A DNA stretch of 64,000 nt, from positions 3,458,501 to 3,522,500 of the forward strand of contig NZ_CP121473.1 in assembly GCF_033954455.1 (NCBI RefSeq). Reading direction: 5' to 3'. Positions 37,901-46,723 of this stretch are shown piece by piece. The notes beneath the pieces were generated by a model. That model ran no database searches, was not told the origin of the DNA, and saw nothing but the letters and a program-made list of their open reading frames with translations. Position numbers and translations under genes: made by a program. This stretch comes from Thiorhodovibrio litoralis (GTDB lineage Bacteria; Pseudomonadota; Gammaproteobacteria; Chromatiales; Chromatiaceae). Position 1 is the first letter of the stretch. Every line of letters starts with the position of its first letter.

Positions 37901-38080
37901 CTCGCACACTCCCTGAAGGGTTTCGCCGGGAACCTCTTCTGCGAGTCCCTGCACCAGCAAGCCGACCAACTGTGCGAACAAGCCCGCACCGGCGACAGCG
38001 CTGCCCTCGCAGGCGCGGAACCACTCGCGCGAACGCTTGAAAGCCTGCTGCAAGAGCTGGCCGCGCATGCGCAAGAGTGA
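34940..38080 (+). CDS. Hybrid sensor histidine kinase, PAS x4-HK-REC-HPt
   Basis: A 1046-residue cytoplasmic hybrid kinase. Four PAS units are at about 10-130, 140-260, 270-395 and 400-525. HisKA follows (NMSHEIRTPLNGILGLAEIG, about 555), then HATPase (LLNLLGNAIKFTHTGEV, DTGIGM, GTGLGLPISQLL) at about 650-770, a receiver (VLMDVQMPVMDGYEATRR) at about 795-915 and an HPt domain (RLAHSLKGFAGNLF) at about 935-1040. No membrane segment is seen, so signals are probably redox or small ligands via PAS. It follows the REC-HATPase gene by 42 bp. The start has CACCTGGAGGC upstream. Confidence 0.93.
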   Translation: MDISVDGSQLTNALLAEKDQLFLALVEQAPDGMALIDPDTREFVQFNRAAHEKLGYTKEEFSGFCLGDVEAGQSSDEQIAKIQTIQQQGSIAFDTQHRHKDGSLRDMRVSARCVIQQDRPFIATVFKDVTDLRLAERARLLSQQDFEATFDQAAVGMAHIAPDGRYLRVNTKLTKMLGYTAEELRQQRFQSITHPQDLPNNQDLFARLRNDDIPSYQIEKRYLCKDAQVLWVLVTMAPVHINNDTPVYFIAVIEDISERKQAEEQLHVAAQMLDRAAFAIIATDMDGVICQFNPAAERLLGYSAEDMVSQRTPLCFHRASEIQTRAAELSAELGKDVEPGFRVFTLSLLQHGEETREWTLITRTGQWLSALVSLTLLRDSTGQPQGVLGSLADVSPLRQATEALRLERDRAQRYLDTVQSIIISLDADGRVRLANRYACELLGRSEDDLLGQDWFEACVPAEERSQLRQSFTNLLHCTTPPSEEDVETLIVCAKDSQRLIAWRNSPLFDETGRVTGVLAAGNDITERKAMESARMRALAAAEHLAELKNAFLANMSHEIRTPLNGILGLAEIGRRDHDTQAAGRVFRHIQRAGQHLQSLLNDILDFAKIQAGKLRIRPAAFCLAECLAEIESLLTPQANDKGLGLHIAATADLPAWLLGDHMRLRQILLNLLGNAIKFTHTGEVHLEVSRADDQLLFQVTDTGIGMNVEQLARIFEPFEQADSGPTRMPGGTGLGLPISQLLATAMGGSLRAHSEPDAGSRFELRLPMQATEAPPDSISTDLTPADTSLLAGLHILAVDDVELNLLVLEDLLAHQGAQVTTASNGVDALARLNDPGTEAVDLVLMDVQMPVMDGYEATRRILAQRPDLPVIGLTAHAMHAERERCLNAGMVTRLTKPIDTKVLIAAIQRWRRDTAPALAPEPSRASESPAPNGPQSTLIDWAALHQRFERTPGFVQRLIQTALNSQRDTPDQLRALTKGDDLDACFRLAHSLKGFAGNLFCESLHQQADQLCEQARTGDSAALAGAEPLARTLESLLQELAAHAQE

Positions 38081-38130
38081 CGCCCTTGCTCTGCCAAGCG
38101 CGCAGCGCCAGCGGGTGCTTCCTGCTGCAG

Positions 38131-39156
38131 CTAATGGAACAGCGACGCTTGGGGCTGTTTGACATGGTGATGTTCTTTCGCATCCCAAGCGGCCTTGATG
38201 TCGAGGATCTGCGGCAAAATCGCCTCGAACCGCTCAACGATTCGTGGCTCAAAGTGACCGCCACTTTTTGCGTACACCTTCTCGAGCGCCTGCTCGACCG
38301 GCCAGGCTTCCTTGTAGGGGCGGCGCATGGTCAGCGCATCAAAAACATCCGCCACCGCCACGATGCGAGCGGATTCGGGAATCGCCGTACCCACGAGGCC
38401 ATCGGGGTAGCCGCTGCCATCCCAGCGTTCGTGGTGACGCAGCGCGACCTCGGCCGCGAGACGAAACACCGGCGCCCGGCTTTGGGCTAGGATTTTATGG
38501 CCGATGCGGGTATGGGACTGCATAATCGTCCACTCTTCGGCCGTCAGCTTCACCGGCTTGCGCAGAATATTGCCGGGAATGCCGATTTTGCCCGTGTCGT
38601 GCATGGAAGCCGCATGTTCCAGGCGCTCGCAGTCCACCGGCGCCCAACCACAGGCCGCTGCGAGCGCATTGGCGTATTGAGACATGCGCCAGACGTGCAC
38701 GCCGGTCTCGACGTCATTGTAGTGACCGGCGATGCCGAGCATGGAGACCCCATCGCGATAGCTCTGGTTCAACATCGAGGATTTCACCAGCGACAAATGG
38801 TTTTTCACCCGTGCCCGCACGATGGCCGGTGAGAGCGGCTTGACGATGTAATCCACGGCGCCTGCGGCAAAGCCCTCCTCTTCGTTACCCACTTCGGACT
38901 TTCCGGTGACGAAAATCACTGGAATTGATTCGGTTGCCGGATCACGCGCCAAGCGTTGGCACACGCTATAACCATCAAGATCGGGCATCTGGATATCCAG
39001 CAGGATCAGTGCGGGATGGCAACGCTCGGTCGCTGCCAGCGCCTCGTGGCCGCTGCGCGCGAACAGCAGCCGATGCTGATCACCGAGGATCTGACGCATG
39101 GCGGCGAGATTGTGGGGTTCGTCGTCGACAACCAGAATGGGTGCTCTGTGGGTCAT
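38131..39156 (-). CDS. REC-HD-GYP response regulator (c-di-GMP phosphodiesterase)
   Basis: A 341-residue protein. The receiver is at 5-125 (ILVVDDEPHNL, LILLDIQMPDLDG, VKPLSP). The HD-GYP domain is at about 145-320 with HAASMHDTGKIGIP, MQSHTRIGHKIL, ALRHHERWDGSGYPDGL and VADVFDALTMRRPYK, all metal and GYP residues present. It should degrade c-di-GMP under control of a histidine kinase. Its start overlaps the stop of the large hybrid kinase at 39153 by 4 bp, making that kinase the obvious partner. It converges with the kinase gene ending at 38080. Confidence 0.94.
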   Translation of the reverse strand: MTHRAPILVVDDEPHNLAAMRQILGDQHRLLFARSGHEALAATERCHPALILLDIQMPDLDGYSVCQRLARDPATESIPVIFVTGKSEVGNEEEGFAAGAVDYIVKPLSPAIVRARVKNHLSLVKSSMLNQSYRDGVSMLGIAGHYNDVETGVHVWRMSQYANALAAACGWAPVDCERLEHAASMHDTGKIGIPGNILRKPVKLTAEEWTIMQSHTRIGHKILAQSRAPVFRLAAEVALRHHERWDGSGYPDGLVGTAIPESARIVAVADVFDALTMRRPYKEAWPVEQALEKVYAKSGGHFEPRIVERFEAILPQILDIKAAWDAKEHHHVKQPQASLFH

Positions 39157-42100
39157 GTCGCATCCTCCAAGTCGATGTGAAGATGATTGGCCAGTGTCCG
39201 CACGGCGGCATCGCCGGCAGCGGCATCGAGCGCTTCAATGGCATCCTGGATGGCGGCGAGCCGTTGGGCCGGCAGATGGTGTGCGAGCTCACTCAGTGGC
39301 TCCTCGGCGCCAATCGGGTCAAAATCGCGAAAAGCACTGTAGGCAGCGCGGATCAAGGGGGCGAGATCGGGCTGATCGTGAGCACGGGTGGTCGCTTCCG
39401 GCGCAACGGCAACCGGCTCGGCGGTGTAAGCCGCGATCGAGGCCAAGGCGGTGTCGAGTGCGTTCTGCAAGTCCGTTATCGCTGTGGTCTGTTGCTCGGT
39501 TGCATCAGCCGTGGCGCCAAGCTGTTCGAGCCTGGCGGCACAGCGGGCGACCTCATCCAGGCCGAGATTGCCCGCCGCGCCCTTGAGCTTATGCGCGACT
39601 CGCCGGGCTTGCTCGGGGGTGGCGGCTCGAATCCGCGTCACGGCATCCCGGTACTCCTGACTGAACTTGCGCAGATAGCGACGATAGACGGCGGCGTCTT
39701 TCCAGATCCCCAGGGCTCGCTCAAGCGTCAGTCCGGGAAAATTCGCATCGCTCGCGCCCACGTCAGCGGGGGCTGGAACCGAAGCGGGGGTTTTGGCAAC
39801 AGGGTGTTGGGTTCGCCCGTGCGTCAGATGCAAAATCATCGTGATCGCTTCTTCAACATCGAACGGCTTGGACAAGTAAGCGTTCATCCCCGCCTGCTCG
39901 GCGGCAACCTCTTGGGTGCGCATGGCGCCAGCGGTGAGCGCAATCACCGGCAGGTGCGCAAGTTGCGCATTCTGGCGCATCCGGCGGGTTGCCTCGTGTC
40001 CATCCATGACCGGCATTTGGACATCCATCAACACCAAATCAATCCCCTGCGGATGGGCTAACAGCCAGTCAAGCGCCTGCTGGCCATCGTTCGCCAGGTT
40101 CACCCGCGCCCCTTCGTCGGCCAGGATGCGGTAAGCGACCTCGCGATTGATCTCGCTGTCATCGACCACCAGGAGACGCAATCCGACCAGCCGCCGCGTC
40201 TGCCGCACCAGGGATTCTTCGGCGACCGGCTTGCCGAGGCGGCGGCTACGCGCGCGGACGACCGCGTTGTAGAGAGGGGATGGCGTCAAGGGCTTGCTGA
40301 GCACCGCCTCGATCCGACTGGTGTTCAAATCGTCCTCAATTTGGTCGACCGGCGCGGCGGTCATGGCCATCAGCAGCGGCCATCGCGTGGCGGGCAGGGC
40401 CGCGTGAATGGCCTGTGCGGTGGCATGCGCATCGGCTTGCAACAACTGCCAGTCGAGCAGCACGACCGCTTCCGGCCCTTGCAAGGTCTCGTCCTGTAAC
40501 AGTTGCGCAAGCATCGCCTCGCCCGAATCCGTTGCACGTCCTGACCAGCCCAGGGCCGCGACGGTCGCCAGCAGCCCTTCGCGCACGCTCGGCTCAGCCT
40601 CGACCACCAGAACGTGAATTGGCACCGATGGGCGCACCGTCAGCGCATCCTGGCTCAGCCGCTCGAACGGCAGATCGAACCAAAAGGTGCTGCCCTCGCC
40701 CACGCGGCTGATCAGGTCGATGCTCCCGCCCATCAACTCAATCAGTCGCCGTGAGATGGTCAACCCCAACCCGGAACCACCAAAGTGGCGCGTGGTCGAG
40801 GCATCCGCTTGGGTAAATGGCTCAAACAGCCGCGCCTTGGTCGCCTCGGCAATGCCAATGCCCGTGTCCTTGACCGCAAACCGCAACCAGACCTCGGTGG
40901 CGCTGGTCTGCCTCGGTTCAATGCGCACTTCGACCAGACCGGACTCGGTAAACTTGATCGCATTGCTGGTCAGGTTGATCAAAATCTGGCCGAGCCGCAG
41001 CGGATCACCCAGCAGCGGCCAGTCGCTGCACGGCGGCGGAACGATGACCAGTTCCAGCGCCTTGCTTGCGGCGGTGGCGGACATGATGGTCGCCAGATTG
41101 TCCAGCACGGTTGTGATTTGGAAGGGCACCTGCTCAAGGTCAATTTTGCCCGACTCGATCTTGGACAGATCCAGGATGTCGTTGATAATCGCCAGCAGAC
41201 TCTGACCGGAGCGATGGATCTTGCGCGCCAGATCCTGCGCCTCCTTGGGCAGGTGTTGGCGCTCCAGCAGATACGCCAGCCCCATGATCGCGTTCATCGG
41301 GGTGCGAATCTCGTGGCTCATGTTGGCGAGAAAGCGGCTTTTATCAAGCACCGCTTGCTCCGCCTGTTCCTTGGCCTGAATCAGCGCCTGCTCCACATCT
41401 TTTAACGGCGTGATGTCGATGTGGGTGCCGGCGATCCACAGGGGTTGATTGTTGGCATCGCGGCAGACCAGCTTGCCGCGCACCAGCACCCAAACCCAGT
41501 GGCCATCACGGTGGCGCATCCGCGCCTCGCACTCGTAGTAGTCGAGTGTGCGTTCTAGGTGGCGCTCCAACAGTGTCTTGGCCTGTCGCCAGTCGTCAGG
41601 ATGCACATGGCGCAGCCAGGTGTTGAAATCCACCGGCGCGAGTTCCTCCAGGCGGTAACCGATGATTTCTGCCCAGCGCTCGTTGATGCGGACTTGTCCA
41701 CTCTGAATATTCCATTCCCAGGTGCCAGCACGGGTGCCTTCGAGAATATTGGCAAGGCGCTGACGTTCAGTGGTCAGTGCATGGGTGCGTGCCTCGACCA
41801 GATCCTGTAAATGATTGCGGTGTTGTTCAAGCTCCCGCCCGGCCTGCTTGGACGCGGTGATGTCGCGGTTAATGCCGACGAAGCGAACCGGAGCGCCGGA
41901 GGCGTCCCGTTCAATGATGGCGGCGGCCTGAAGATGCCGAATGGAGCCATCGGGTCGCAAAATGCGGAAATGGCTCGAGTAATCGTGTTCACCACGCGTG
42001 GCGGCAGCGAGTTCTTGTTCGGCACGCGCCCGATCTTCCGGATGGCACCGCGAGCGCCACAGGGCGTAAGAGAGGCTGGCGCCGCTGTCATCGACAGGCG

Positions 42101-42845
42101 CCTGATATAGTTCACGCATCCGTTGATCCCACTGGAGCGCGTTGTTGCTGAGATCCCACACCCAGATGCCGATTTCCGCGGCCTCAGTCGCCAGTTCCAG
42201 TCGCCGTAGAAGCGAGTTTTTTGCTTCTTCGGCCTGCTTCAACTCGGTAATGTCGCGCGCGATTCCGAGCACACCGATCATCTGCCCCTGGGCGTCATAC
42301 ACGGGCGTTTTAATGGTCTGTAACAGCGCCCGATGGCCATCCTTGGCGAACACGACCGAATCCTCATTCGTACTTGCCTGCCCGCTGGTGATGACCGCCC
42401 GGTCATGCGCACGATAAACGTCCGCCACCTGATGCTCGACAAAATCGTAGTCGGTCTTGCCGATGATCTCAGCCGCTGGCGCCCCGTAAGCCTCCTCGAC
42501 CCGGCGATTACAGAGCAGAAAACGACCGCCAGGATCCTTCAGCCAGACCGGATCGGGGAGCGCTTGCAACAGAATGCGCAAGCGGCTTTCGCTCTCGCGC
42601 CGAGCCACATTGGCGTGCTCAAGCGCCTGAGTGCAGGTGGCAAGCTGGCGGCGCAGGCGAACCGCACCGAGCACCCCGAACGCGACTGCCAGCAGCGCGG
42701 CGCTGACCATGGCAACAAACCAGGCATCAAACGCAACACTGAACTGGGCGGACTCGTCTGCAGCGAGCACGACGGCAGACGGGGCCAAGCAGAGCAACCC
42801 GAGAAGTGCTGAACGGAGCTGGGGGGGGCATCGGAGCCGACCCAT
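39153..42845 (-). CDS. Membrane hybrid sensor kinase, PAS x3-HK-REC-REC-HPt
   Basis: A 1230-residue kinase. Two N-terminal hydrophobic segments (ALLGLLCLAPSAVVLA and FVAMVSAALLAVAFGVLGAV) flank a short periplasmic loop. Three PAS domains lie at about 85-485 (GRFLLCNRRVEEAYGAPAAE; GIWVWDLSNNALQW; GTWEWNIQSGQVRINERW). HisKA (NMSHEIRTPMNAIMGLAYLL) and HATPase (NLTSNAIKFTESGLVEV) follow. Of two receivers, the first (LLDWQLLQADAHATAQ) is degenerate and the second (VLMDVQMPVMDGHEATRRM) is canonical. An HPt (VAHKLKGAAGNLG) ends the chain. It is translationally coupled to the HD-GYP gene. Confidence 0.93.
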   Translation of the reverse strand: MGRLRCPPQLRSALLGLLCLAPSAVVLAADESAQFSVAFDAWFVAMVSAALLAVAFGVLGAVRLRRQLATCTQALEHANVARRESESRLRILLQALPDPVWLKDPGGRFLLCNRRVEEAYGAPAAEIIGKTDYDFVEHQVADVYRAHDRAVITSGQASTNEDSVVFAKDGHRALLQTIKTPVYDAQGQMIGVLGIARDITELKQAEEAKNSLLRRLELATEAAEIGIWVWDLSNNALQWDQRMRELYQAPVDDSGASLSYALWRSRCHPEDRARAEQELAAATRGEHDYSSHFRILRPDGSIRHLQAAAIIERDASGAPVRFVGINRDITASKQAGRELEQHRNHLQDLVEARTHALTTERQRLANILEGTRAGTWEWNIQSGQVRINERWAEIIGYRLEELAPVDFNTWLRHVHPDDWRQAKTLLERHLERTLDYYECEARMRHRDGHWVWVLVRGKLVCRDANNQPLWIAGTHIDITPLKDVEQALIQAKEQAEQAVLDKSRFLANMSHEIRTPMNAIMGLAYLLERQHLPKEAQDLARKIHRSGQSLLAIINDILDLSKIESGKIDLEQVPFQITTVLDNLATIMSATAASKALELVIVPPPCSDWPLLGDPLRLGQILINLTSNAIKFTESGLVEVRIEPRQTSATEVWLRFAVKDTGIGIAEATKARLFEPFTQADASTTRHFGGSGLGLTISRRLIELMGGSIDLISRVGEGSTFWFDLPFERLSQDALTVRPSVPIHVLVVEAEPSVREGLLATVAALGWSGRATDSGEAMLAQLLQDETLQGPEAVVLLDWQLLQADAHATAQAIHAALPATRWPLLMAMTAAPVDQIEDDLNTSRIEAVLSKPLTPSPLYNAVVRARSRRLGKPVAEESLVRQTRRLVGLRLLVVDDSEINREVAYRILADEGARVNLANDGQQALDWLLAHPQGIDLVLMDVQMPVMDGHEATRRMRQNAQLAHLPVIALTAGAMRTQEVAAEQAGMNAYLSKPFDVEEAITMILHLTHGRTQHPVAKTPASVPAPADVGASDANFPGLTLERALGIWKDAAVYRRYLRKFSQEYRDAVTRIRAATPEQARRVAHKLKGAAGNLGLDEVARCAARLEQLGATADATEQQTTAITDLQNALDTALASIAAYTAEPVAVAPEATTRAHDQPDLAPLIRAAYSAFRDFDPIGAEEPLSELAHHLPAQRLAAIQDAIEALDAAAGDAAVRTLANHLHIDLEDAT

Positions 42846-42954
42846 GGCGCTTTACCTTGTTACTTTAACCACGTAACGCAGTAGACTACAGTTCGTCGCA
42901 CAGGTCAACAATCCTGCAAAGGGGTGCATCTGTTCACCCCTTAGGGTGAAGCGC

Positions 42955-43182
42955 TCATCTAACCCCCTCAATTTTGTGTTCGATTGCAAGGCGGATGAGT
43001 TCAACCTTGTTACGCAATCCGAGCCTGCGCATCAGGTTACGGCGATGGCTTGGAACCCTTTCTAGGGAGATAAACAAAGGGTTTGCGATCTCGAGCGCCG
43101 TAAGTCCCTCGGCAAGCAATCCCGAGAACCTAACATTAGTCCCGCAATCAGTGGCATCGCCGCCGGGATAGACTGGCGCCAA
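42955..43182 (-). pseudogene. LuxR-type HTH fragment without a receiver domain
   Basis: Seventy-five codons ending in a LuxR/FixJ-type DNA-binding helix-turn-helix (LLAEGLTALEIANPLFISLERVPSHRRNLMRRLGLRNKVEL). The conserved LTxRExE start of the domain and any receiver are missing. The key helix differs from consensus (VKNH becomes VPSH). It is most likely the 3' remnant of a NarL-type response regulator gene. Expression as a stand-alone DNA-binding peptide cannot be excluded. Confidence 0.75.
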
Positions 43183-43272
43183 GCACTGGACAACAACAGG
43201 TCAGGCTCTTGGCGGAGCGCAAATTCGGCGCTGCGCCTTGCCCTGCATTCTGCCGTGTCACACTTGTCGCCT

Positions 43273-44424
43273 TTAGTCCCGGTCTTTAAGGAGCATTACC
43301 AGATCATTAAATTGGGCCTCAAAATCGAGCCCGCGATCGAAGAGCTCCAGCATTTTGTCGATTTCCGAATCGAACAACTCTTCGATTTGTTGTTCTTGAA
43401 GTTCCGACAATCCCATCAAAAAGATTTGATGCACCATGCGCTGGTTTAAGCCCTGCGTAATTGATAGGGTTTGCTGTTTTTGTTGATGGTATTGTTCGCG
43501 CAAGGAATGAATCGCCCGTTCGACGGCAAGCGCCGTTGCCTGAAGCTTGCGCGTGCGTTGTTCGATTTGTGCTGTGCGAATCAGTGCTTGCGCGCCTTCT
43601 TCACACCCTTCGCCGATCATCGCCAAATAATCCCGCAAGCGCCCGCAGCGATCACTGTCTTCGATGGGCATGTTCCGCACCAGAATGGAAACATGGGGGA
43701 AATTAATGATCAACTGACGGCGAAACTGAAAAATCCGTTCGAGATTTTTCACATGCGCGAACACCGACTCCTCTAGCGGTGTGACGCGGCCCTCATTGAC
43801 AAAGGTTAAACATTCGCCCGGCGGGCGCAATTGCACGTGTGCCGTTAAACCGTAATTACCTAAAACCTCGATGATGAGCGCGGCAAGTTCCGGCATGGAT
43901 TGACAGGCTAAACTGCTGCGCAACGCATGGATCACCAGGCCATGCTCGCCAAGATCGGTGAGCACGTCCATTAGTGCGTTATAGGTCGATTGCTTTTCCG
44001 CCTGCAAACGTTTTTGATGGCTCAACACCTTCACAATGGCTTGCACTTTGCGCAGCACTTCATCGGGCATGGCGGGTTTGTTAATAAAATCGTCGCCGCC
44101 CGAATCATAGGCTTGCAGGCGCTCTTCCAGGGTGTCGTGCGAGGAGATAAAAATCACCGCCGGCTGCTCATCTGCGCCGATACTCTCATTCGCACGCAGA
44201 CGGCGACAGGTTTCGTAGCCATTCAAGCCCGGCATGTCGATATCGAGCAACATGACATCGGGGCGAAAGGCGTCAAACTGCGCCAAAGCTTCTTCACCCG
44301 ACTCAACACAGAGCGTCGCGAAAGTTTGCTCTAGCAACTGATTGACGGGCGCCGTTGAGAACTCGTCGTCGTCCACCAGCATGACGCGGATTTCTGCTTT
44401 ATCTTCCACAGTGTTCTCCAACAA
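43273..44424 (-). CDS. Response regulator with an unrecognised output domain
   Basis: A 383-residue protein. The receiver is at 12-135 (VMLVDDDEFSTAP, phospho-Asp in VMLLDIDMPGLNGYET, FINKPAMPDEV). Residues about 150-383 match no output family I know. They contain GLVIHALRSSLACQSMPELAALIIEVL, which resembles a GAF-like sensory fold, then a long helical stretch (AVERAIHSLREQYHQQKQQ) ending in an acidic coiled coil (LSELQEQQIEELFDSEIDKMLEL). It has no DNA-binding or cyclic-nucleotide motif. It may signal by protein contact. It has somewhat lower GC than the neighbouring kinases. Confidence 0.8.
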   Translation of the reverse strand: MLENTVEDKAEIRVMLVDDDEFSTAPVNQLLEQTFATLCVESGEEALAQFDAFRPDVMLLDIDMPGLNGYETCRRLRANESIGADEQPAVIFISSHDTLEERLQAYDSGGDDFINKPAMPDEVLRKVQAIVKVLSHQKRLQAEKQSTYNALMDVLTDLGEHGLVIHALRSSLACQSMPELAALIIEVLGNYGLTAHVQLRPPGECLTFVNEGRVTPLEESVFAHVKNLERIFQFRRQLIINFPHVSILVRNMPIEDSDRCGRLRDYLAMIGEGCEEGAQALIRTAQIEQRTRKLQATALAVERAIHSLREQYHQQKQQTLSITQGLNQRMVHQIFLMGLSELQEQQIEELFDSEIDKMLELFDRGLDFEAQFNDLVMLLKDRD

Positions 44425-44640
44425 TTGGTTTCAGGTTTGAAGAAGCAAAAATCTTACCAGATCAGGTCGAGCCACCCGACTTAGATTGCCAGCCGCGACG
44501 GTTCCAAGCGACCAATACAACGACCAATCGCCAAATTAGCGATACGGCGCATAACCGCTTGTCACCAGAATCATCTCCAGATGGCGTGGATCATGGACAA
44601 TGTGCTCTGCTGGCACCTCACAAGTGCATCGAAATGGGAG

Positions 44641-45924
44641 TTAGTCCTCCAACAATCCCTGATTCACTCGGCGCACGTCCTCAAGCTGCCGCTGGATCAG
44701 CCGGATGCTGTCGTCGCGAACGCCGAGCCCTTTGGCGATCTCGCCAAAGCCGCTGATGCTCTCAACCACCTCGGCAATCACCGCGCGCGCCTGTCGCCAC
44801 TGAGCGAAATTGGCCTGAGCCGCGAGCCGCTGCATCGCTTTGCGCGGCGGCGCCTTGCCAAAACCAGCAAAGGCGGAGGCGTGCTCGCCATAGGGACCGG
44901 GGCTGAAGGTGGCATCGTAGAAGGGGCTCAAACGCCAATGTCCTTGATCGTCTTGAAGAAACGCCCAGTTCTTGCTGTGATCATCCTGATTCAGCGCAAA
45001 AAGGTTGAACACCGCCCGGCGGAACTGCGCCTGCCCGACGGCTGGGCTTTGACAGAGCAGACTGCTGGCCTTGATCAGATCCGCGTAATCGAGACTGGGC
45101 AGGCGAAAGTCCGCGTCGAGCAAGCCGCAAGCGCTGTGCAGATGCAAGCGTCCGTCAGGCCCGTTGGTGTCGAAACGCTCCACGGCCAGCCATTGCTTTG
45201 CCCCCGACTCAGCCGGCGCATCCAGCAGTCGCCAATTGGCCACCTCAATACCGGCCTGCCCGGCCATCGTCAGGTAGGCGGCTTCGCACAGGCCTTCTTC
45301 ATGGCCAAGCGGCAGACTGGCGGACGTAAACTTGACCAGATAGGCCGCACGATCAGGGCCAGGTGTGGTCGCGCAGTTGTGATTATCTGTGTCTGATAAA
45401 TACAACTGCGCCTTGGGTCTGGCGCCGCCCGAACTGCCGACCCGGACCAGTTCCGCCAGCACCTCGGTGGTCTGTCCGTCGTAAAGGGCCTGCGCCTGTA
45501 ATCCGAGCTGCCCGAGGTCGATGCGCCCATCCGTGGCCGCAAGTTGCAGCGACGAGGGCGGCTCGTAGGATAAGGCTCCCAGTGCGCGATTGGCCACGAA
45601 CGCCAGGCGATCCAATGCGGTGACCTGGGCCGGTGCAATCTCCGCCTGCCGGAACACCCGGTCCATCAGCAACAAACCCCAGCCATCGGGTAAGGAATCG
45701 GCGAACACCCCATGCAACCCGGCATGCGGGCTGCGCGGGGCGGTCTGCAGCGAGGCATCGAACCTCAGGCCAAAGGGCGATAGATTCGCAAACCGCGCCA
45801 GGTAATCGCCTGCATACTGAAAAAAGACCCCCTGCCGGTTCTGCGCTAGGACACCAACGCGGCAGCGGCTGCCATCACTGAAGGTGCGCCAAACGTCCAA
45901 CCGATTGACGTGCTCGGCGCTCAT
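44641..45924 (-). CDS. hipA: HipA-family kinase toxin
   Basis: A 427-residue Ser/Thr kinase toxin of a type II system. HipA landmarks are seen in order: GVHGVFADSLPDGWGLLLMDR; VGSSGGARPKAQLYL (nucleotide loop); AYLVKFTS (ATP-binding Lys); LFALNQDDHSKNWAFL (catalytic Asp-Asp-His-Lys-Asn); and PFYDATFS (metal-binding Asp). HipA kinases phosphorylate aminoacyl-tRNA synthetases or similar targets and slow growth. It overlaps the upstream antitoxin gene by 4 bp. The open frame is complete, so the toxin is presumably functional. Confidence 0.93.
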   Translation of the reverse strand: MSAEHVNRLDVWRTFSDGSRCRVGVLAQNRQGVFFQYAGDYLARFANLSPFGLRFDASLQTAPRSPHAGLHGVFADSLPDGWGLLLMDRVFRQAEIAPAQVTALDRLAFVANRALGALSYEPPSSLQLAATDGRIDLGQLGLQAQALYDGQTTEVLAELVRVGSSGGARPKAQLYLSDTDNHNCATTPGPDRAAYLVKFTSASLPLGHEEGLCEAAYLTMAGQAGIEVANWRLLDAPAESGAKQWLAVERFDTNGPDGRLHLHSACGLLDADFRLPSLDYADLIKASSLLCQSPAVGQAQFRRAVFNLFALNQDDHSKNWAFLQDDQGHWRLSPFYDATFSPGPYGEHASAFAGFGKAPPRKAMQRLAAQANFAQWRQARAVIAEVVESISGFGEIAKGLGVRDDSIRLIQRQLEDVRRVNQGLLED

Positions 45925-46199
45925 TGCGCTAACACCTCCTCAATGCTGGCGGGCATCTTGGGCGGCGGATCGGTCAGGCCCTGCAAGCGACTGAGGTCAT
46001 CCACGCATTGCCATAAGAGCAGGAATTGGCGCAGCGAGATCTGGCCTGTGGTTTCAAATTTCTTGATGGTCGGTGCCGGGACGGTACTGCGCGCCGCGAG
46101 CGCAAGGCGCGAGAGCTTCAGCGTCTTGCGTCGCGTCTTTATCCAAGCGGACAAGGCAAGCTGGACATCGGCAGCCGAGTATAGGGAGAGTTCGCCCAT
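45921..46199 (-). CDS. hipB: HipB-like XRE antitoxin
   Basis: A 92-residue DNA-binding antitoxin with an XRE/Cro helix-turn-helix (RKTLKLSRLALAARSTVPAPTIKKFETTGQISLRQFLLL). It would bind HipA and repress the operon through the palindromes just upstream. The start is at 46199, and the stop overlaps hipA (ATGA). The short C-terminal extension (PPPKMPASIEEVLAQ) is likely the toxin-contacting tail. Confidence 0.88.
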   Translation of the reverse strand: MGELSLYSAADVQLALSAWIKTRRKTLKLSRLALAARSTVPAPTIKKFETTGQISLRQFLLLWQCVDDLSRLQGLTDPPPKMPASIEEVLAQ

Positions 46200-46207
46200 G
46201 CTGATAA

Positions 46208-46265
46208 AGGATACAGTGATATCTTAAATGACGCGATCATCATGCAATTGGATATCATGATATCC
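46208..46265. promoter_or_regulatory. Palindromic operators upstream of hipBA
   Basis: GGATATCATGATATCC at 46250-46265 is a perfect 16-bp palindrome. A second, imperfect site, GGATACAGTGATATCT, lies at 46208-46223 immediately before the hipB start. Both fit the GGATA-N6-TATCC half-site layout used by HipB-type autorepressors. Confidence 0.75.
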
Positions 46266-46723
46266 ACACTTTTGCTGCCGATCCACTGTTGGATATTTTT
46301 CACCTTGGCAGGCACTCGGAATGAAGCGCCTTGCCATGACCGATACCCAGGCGGGGACGGGTGGCACCTTAGCGCGGAGGGCTCGCAGGCGTTTTCCGCT
46401 ATCCGATCAAGCTGAGCGATGGCGCGTGGAACCTTCTCAGTGGTCATGGTGCTTTTCCACTGGTTGCGGGGCTTTTGCACCCGCTCAGGTGGAAAATTAT
46501 CCACCGGCATCTTCTATCGAGAAGTCTGCTGAACGGAATAAGGGCTATTGAGGCCAGCACCGGTTCACAATCCTCGCTGTTGAGCCTGGCGGCATTGAGC
46601 AGCAGCTGATCGAAAATAGATTCTTAGGGACATCTTTGATTGCATCAATCTCTCCGGGTCGTCGGCTCGTCTTGGTCGGATTCAGGCTTCACAGAGATGG
46701 CTTGGCGGCGAAGGCTTGCCGCA
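46266..46723. repeat. Gene-free stretch with dispersed-repeat and gene-tail relics
   Basis: 46447-46481 matches 31443-31477 at about 31 of 35 bases. On the minus strand, 46580-46612 encodes SIFDQLLLNA, resembling the FDHLLLKPA tails near 30.3 and 31.3 kb. No intact gene is seen. Confidence 0.55.
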
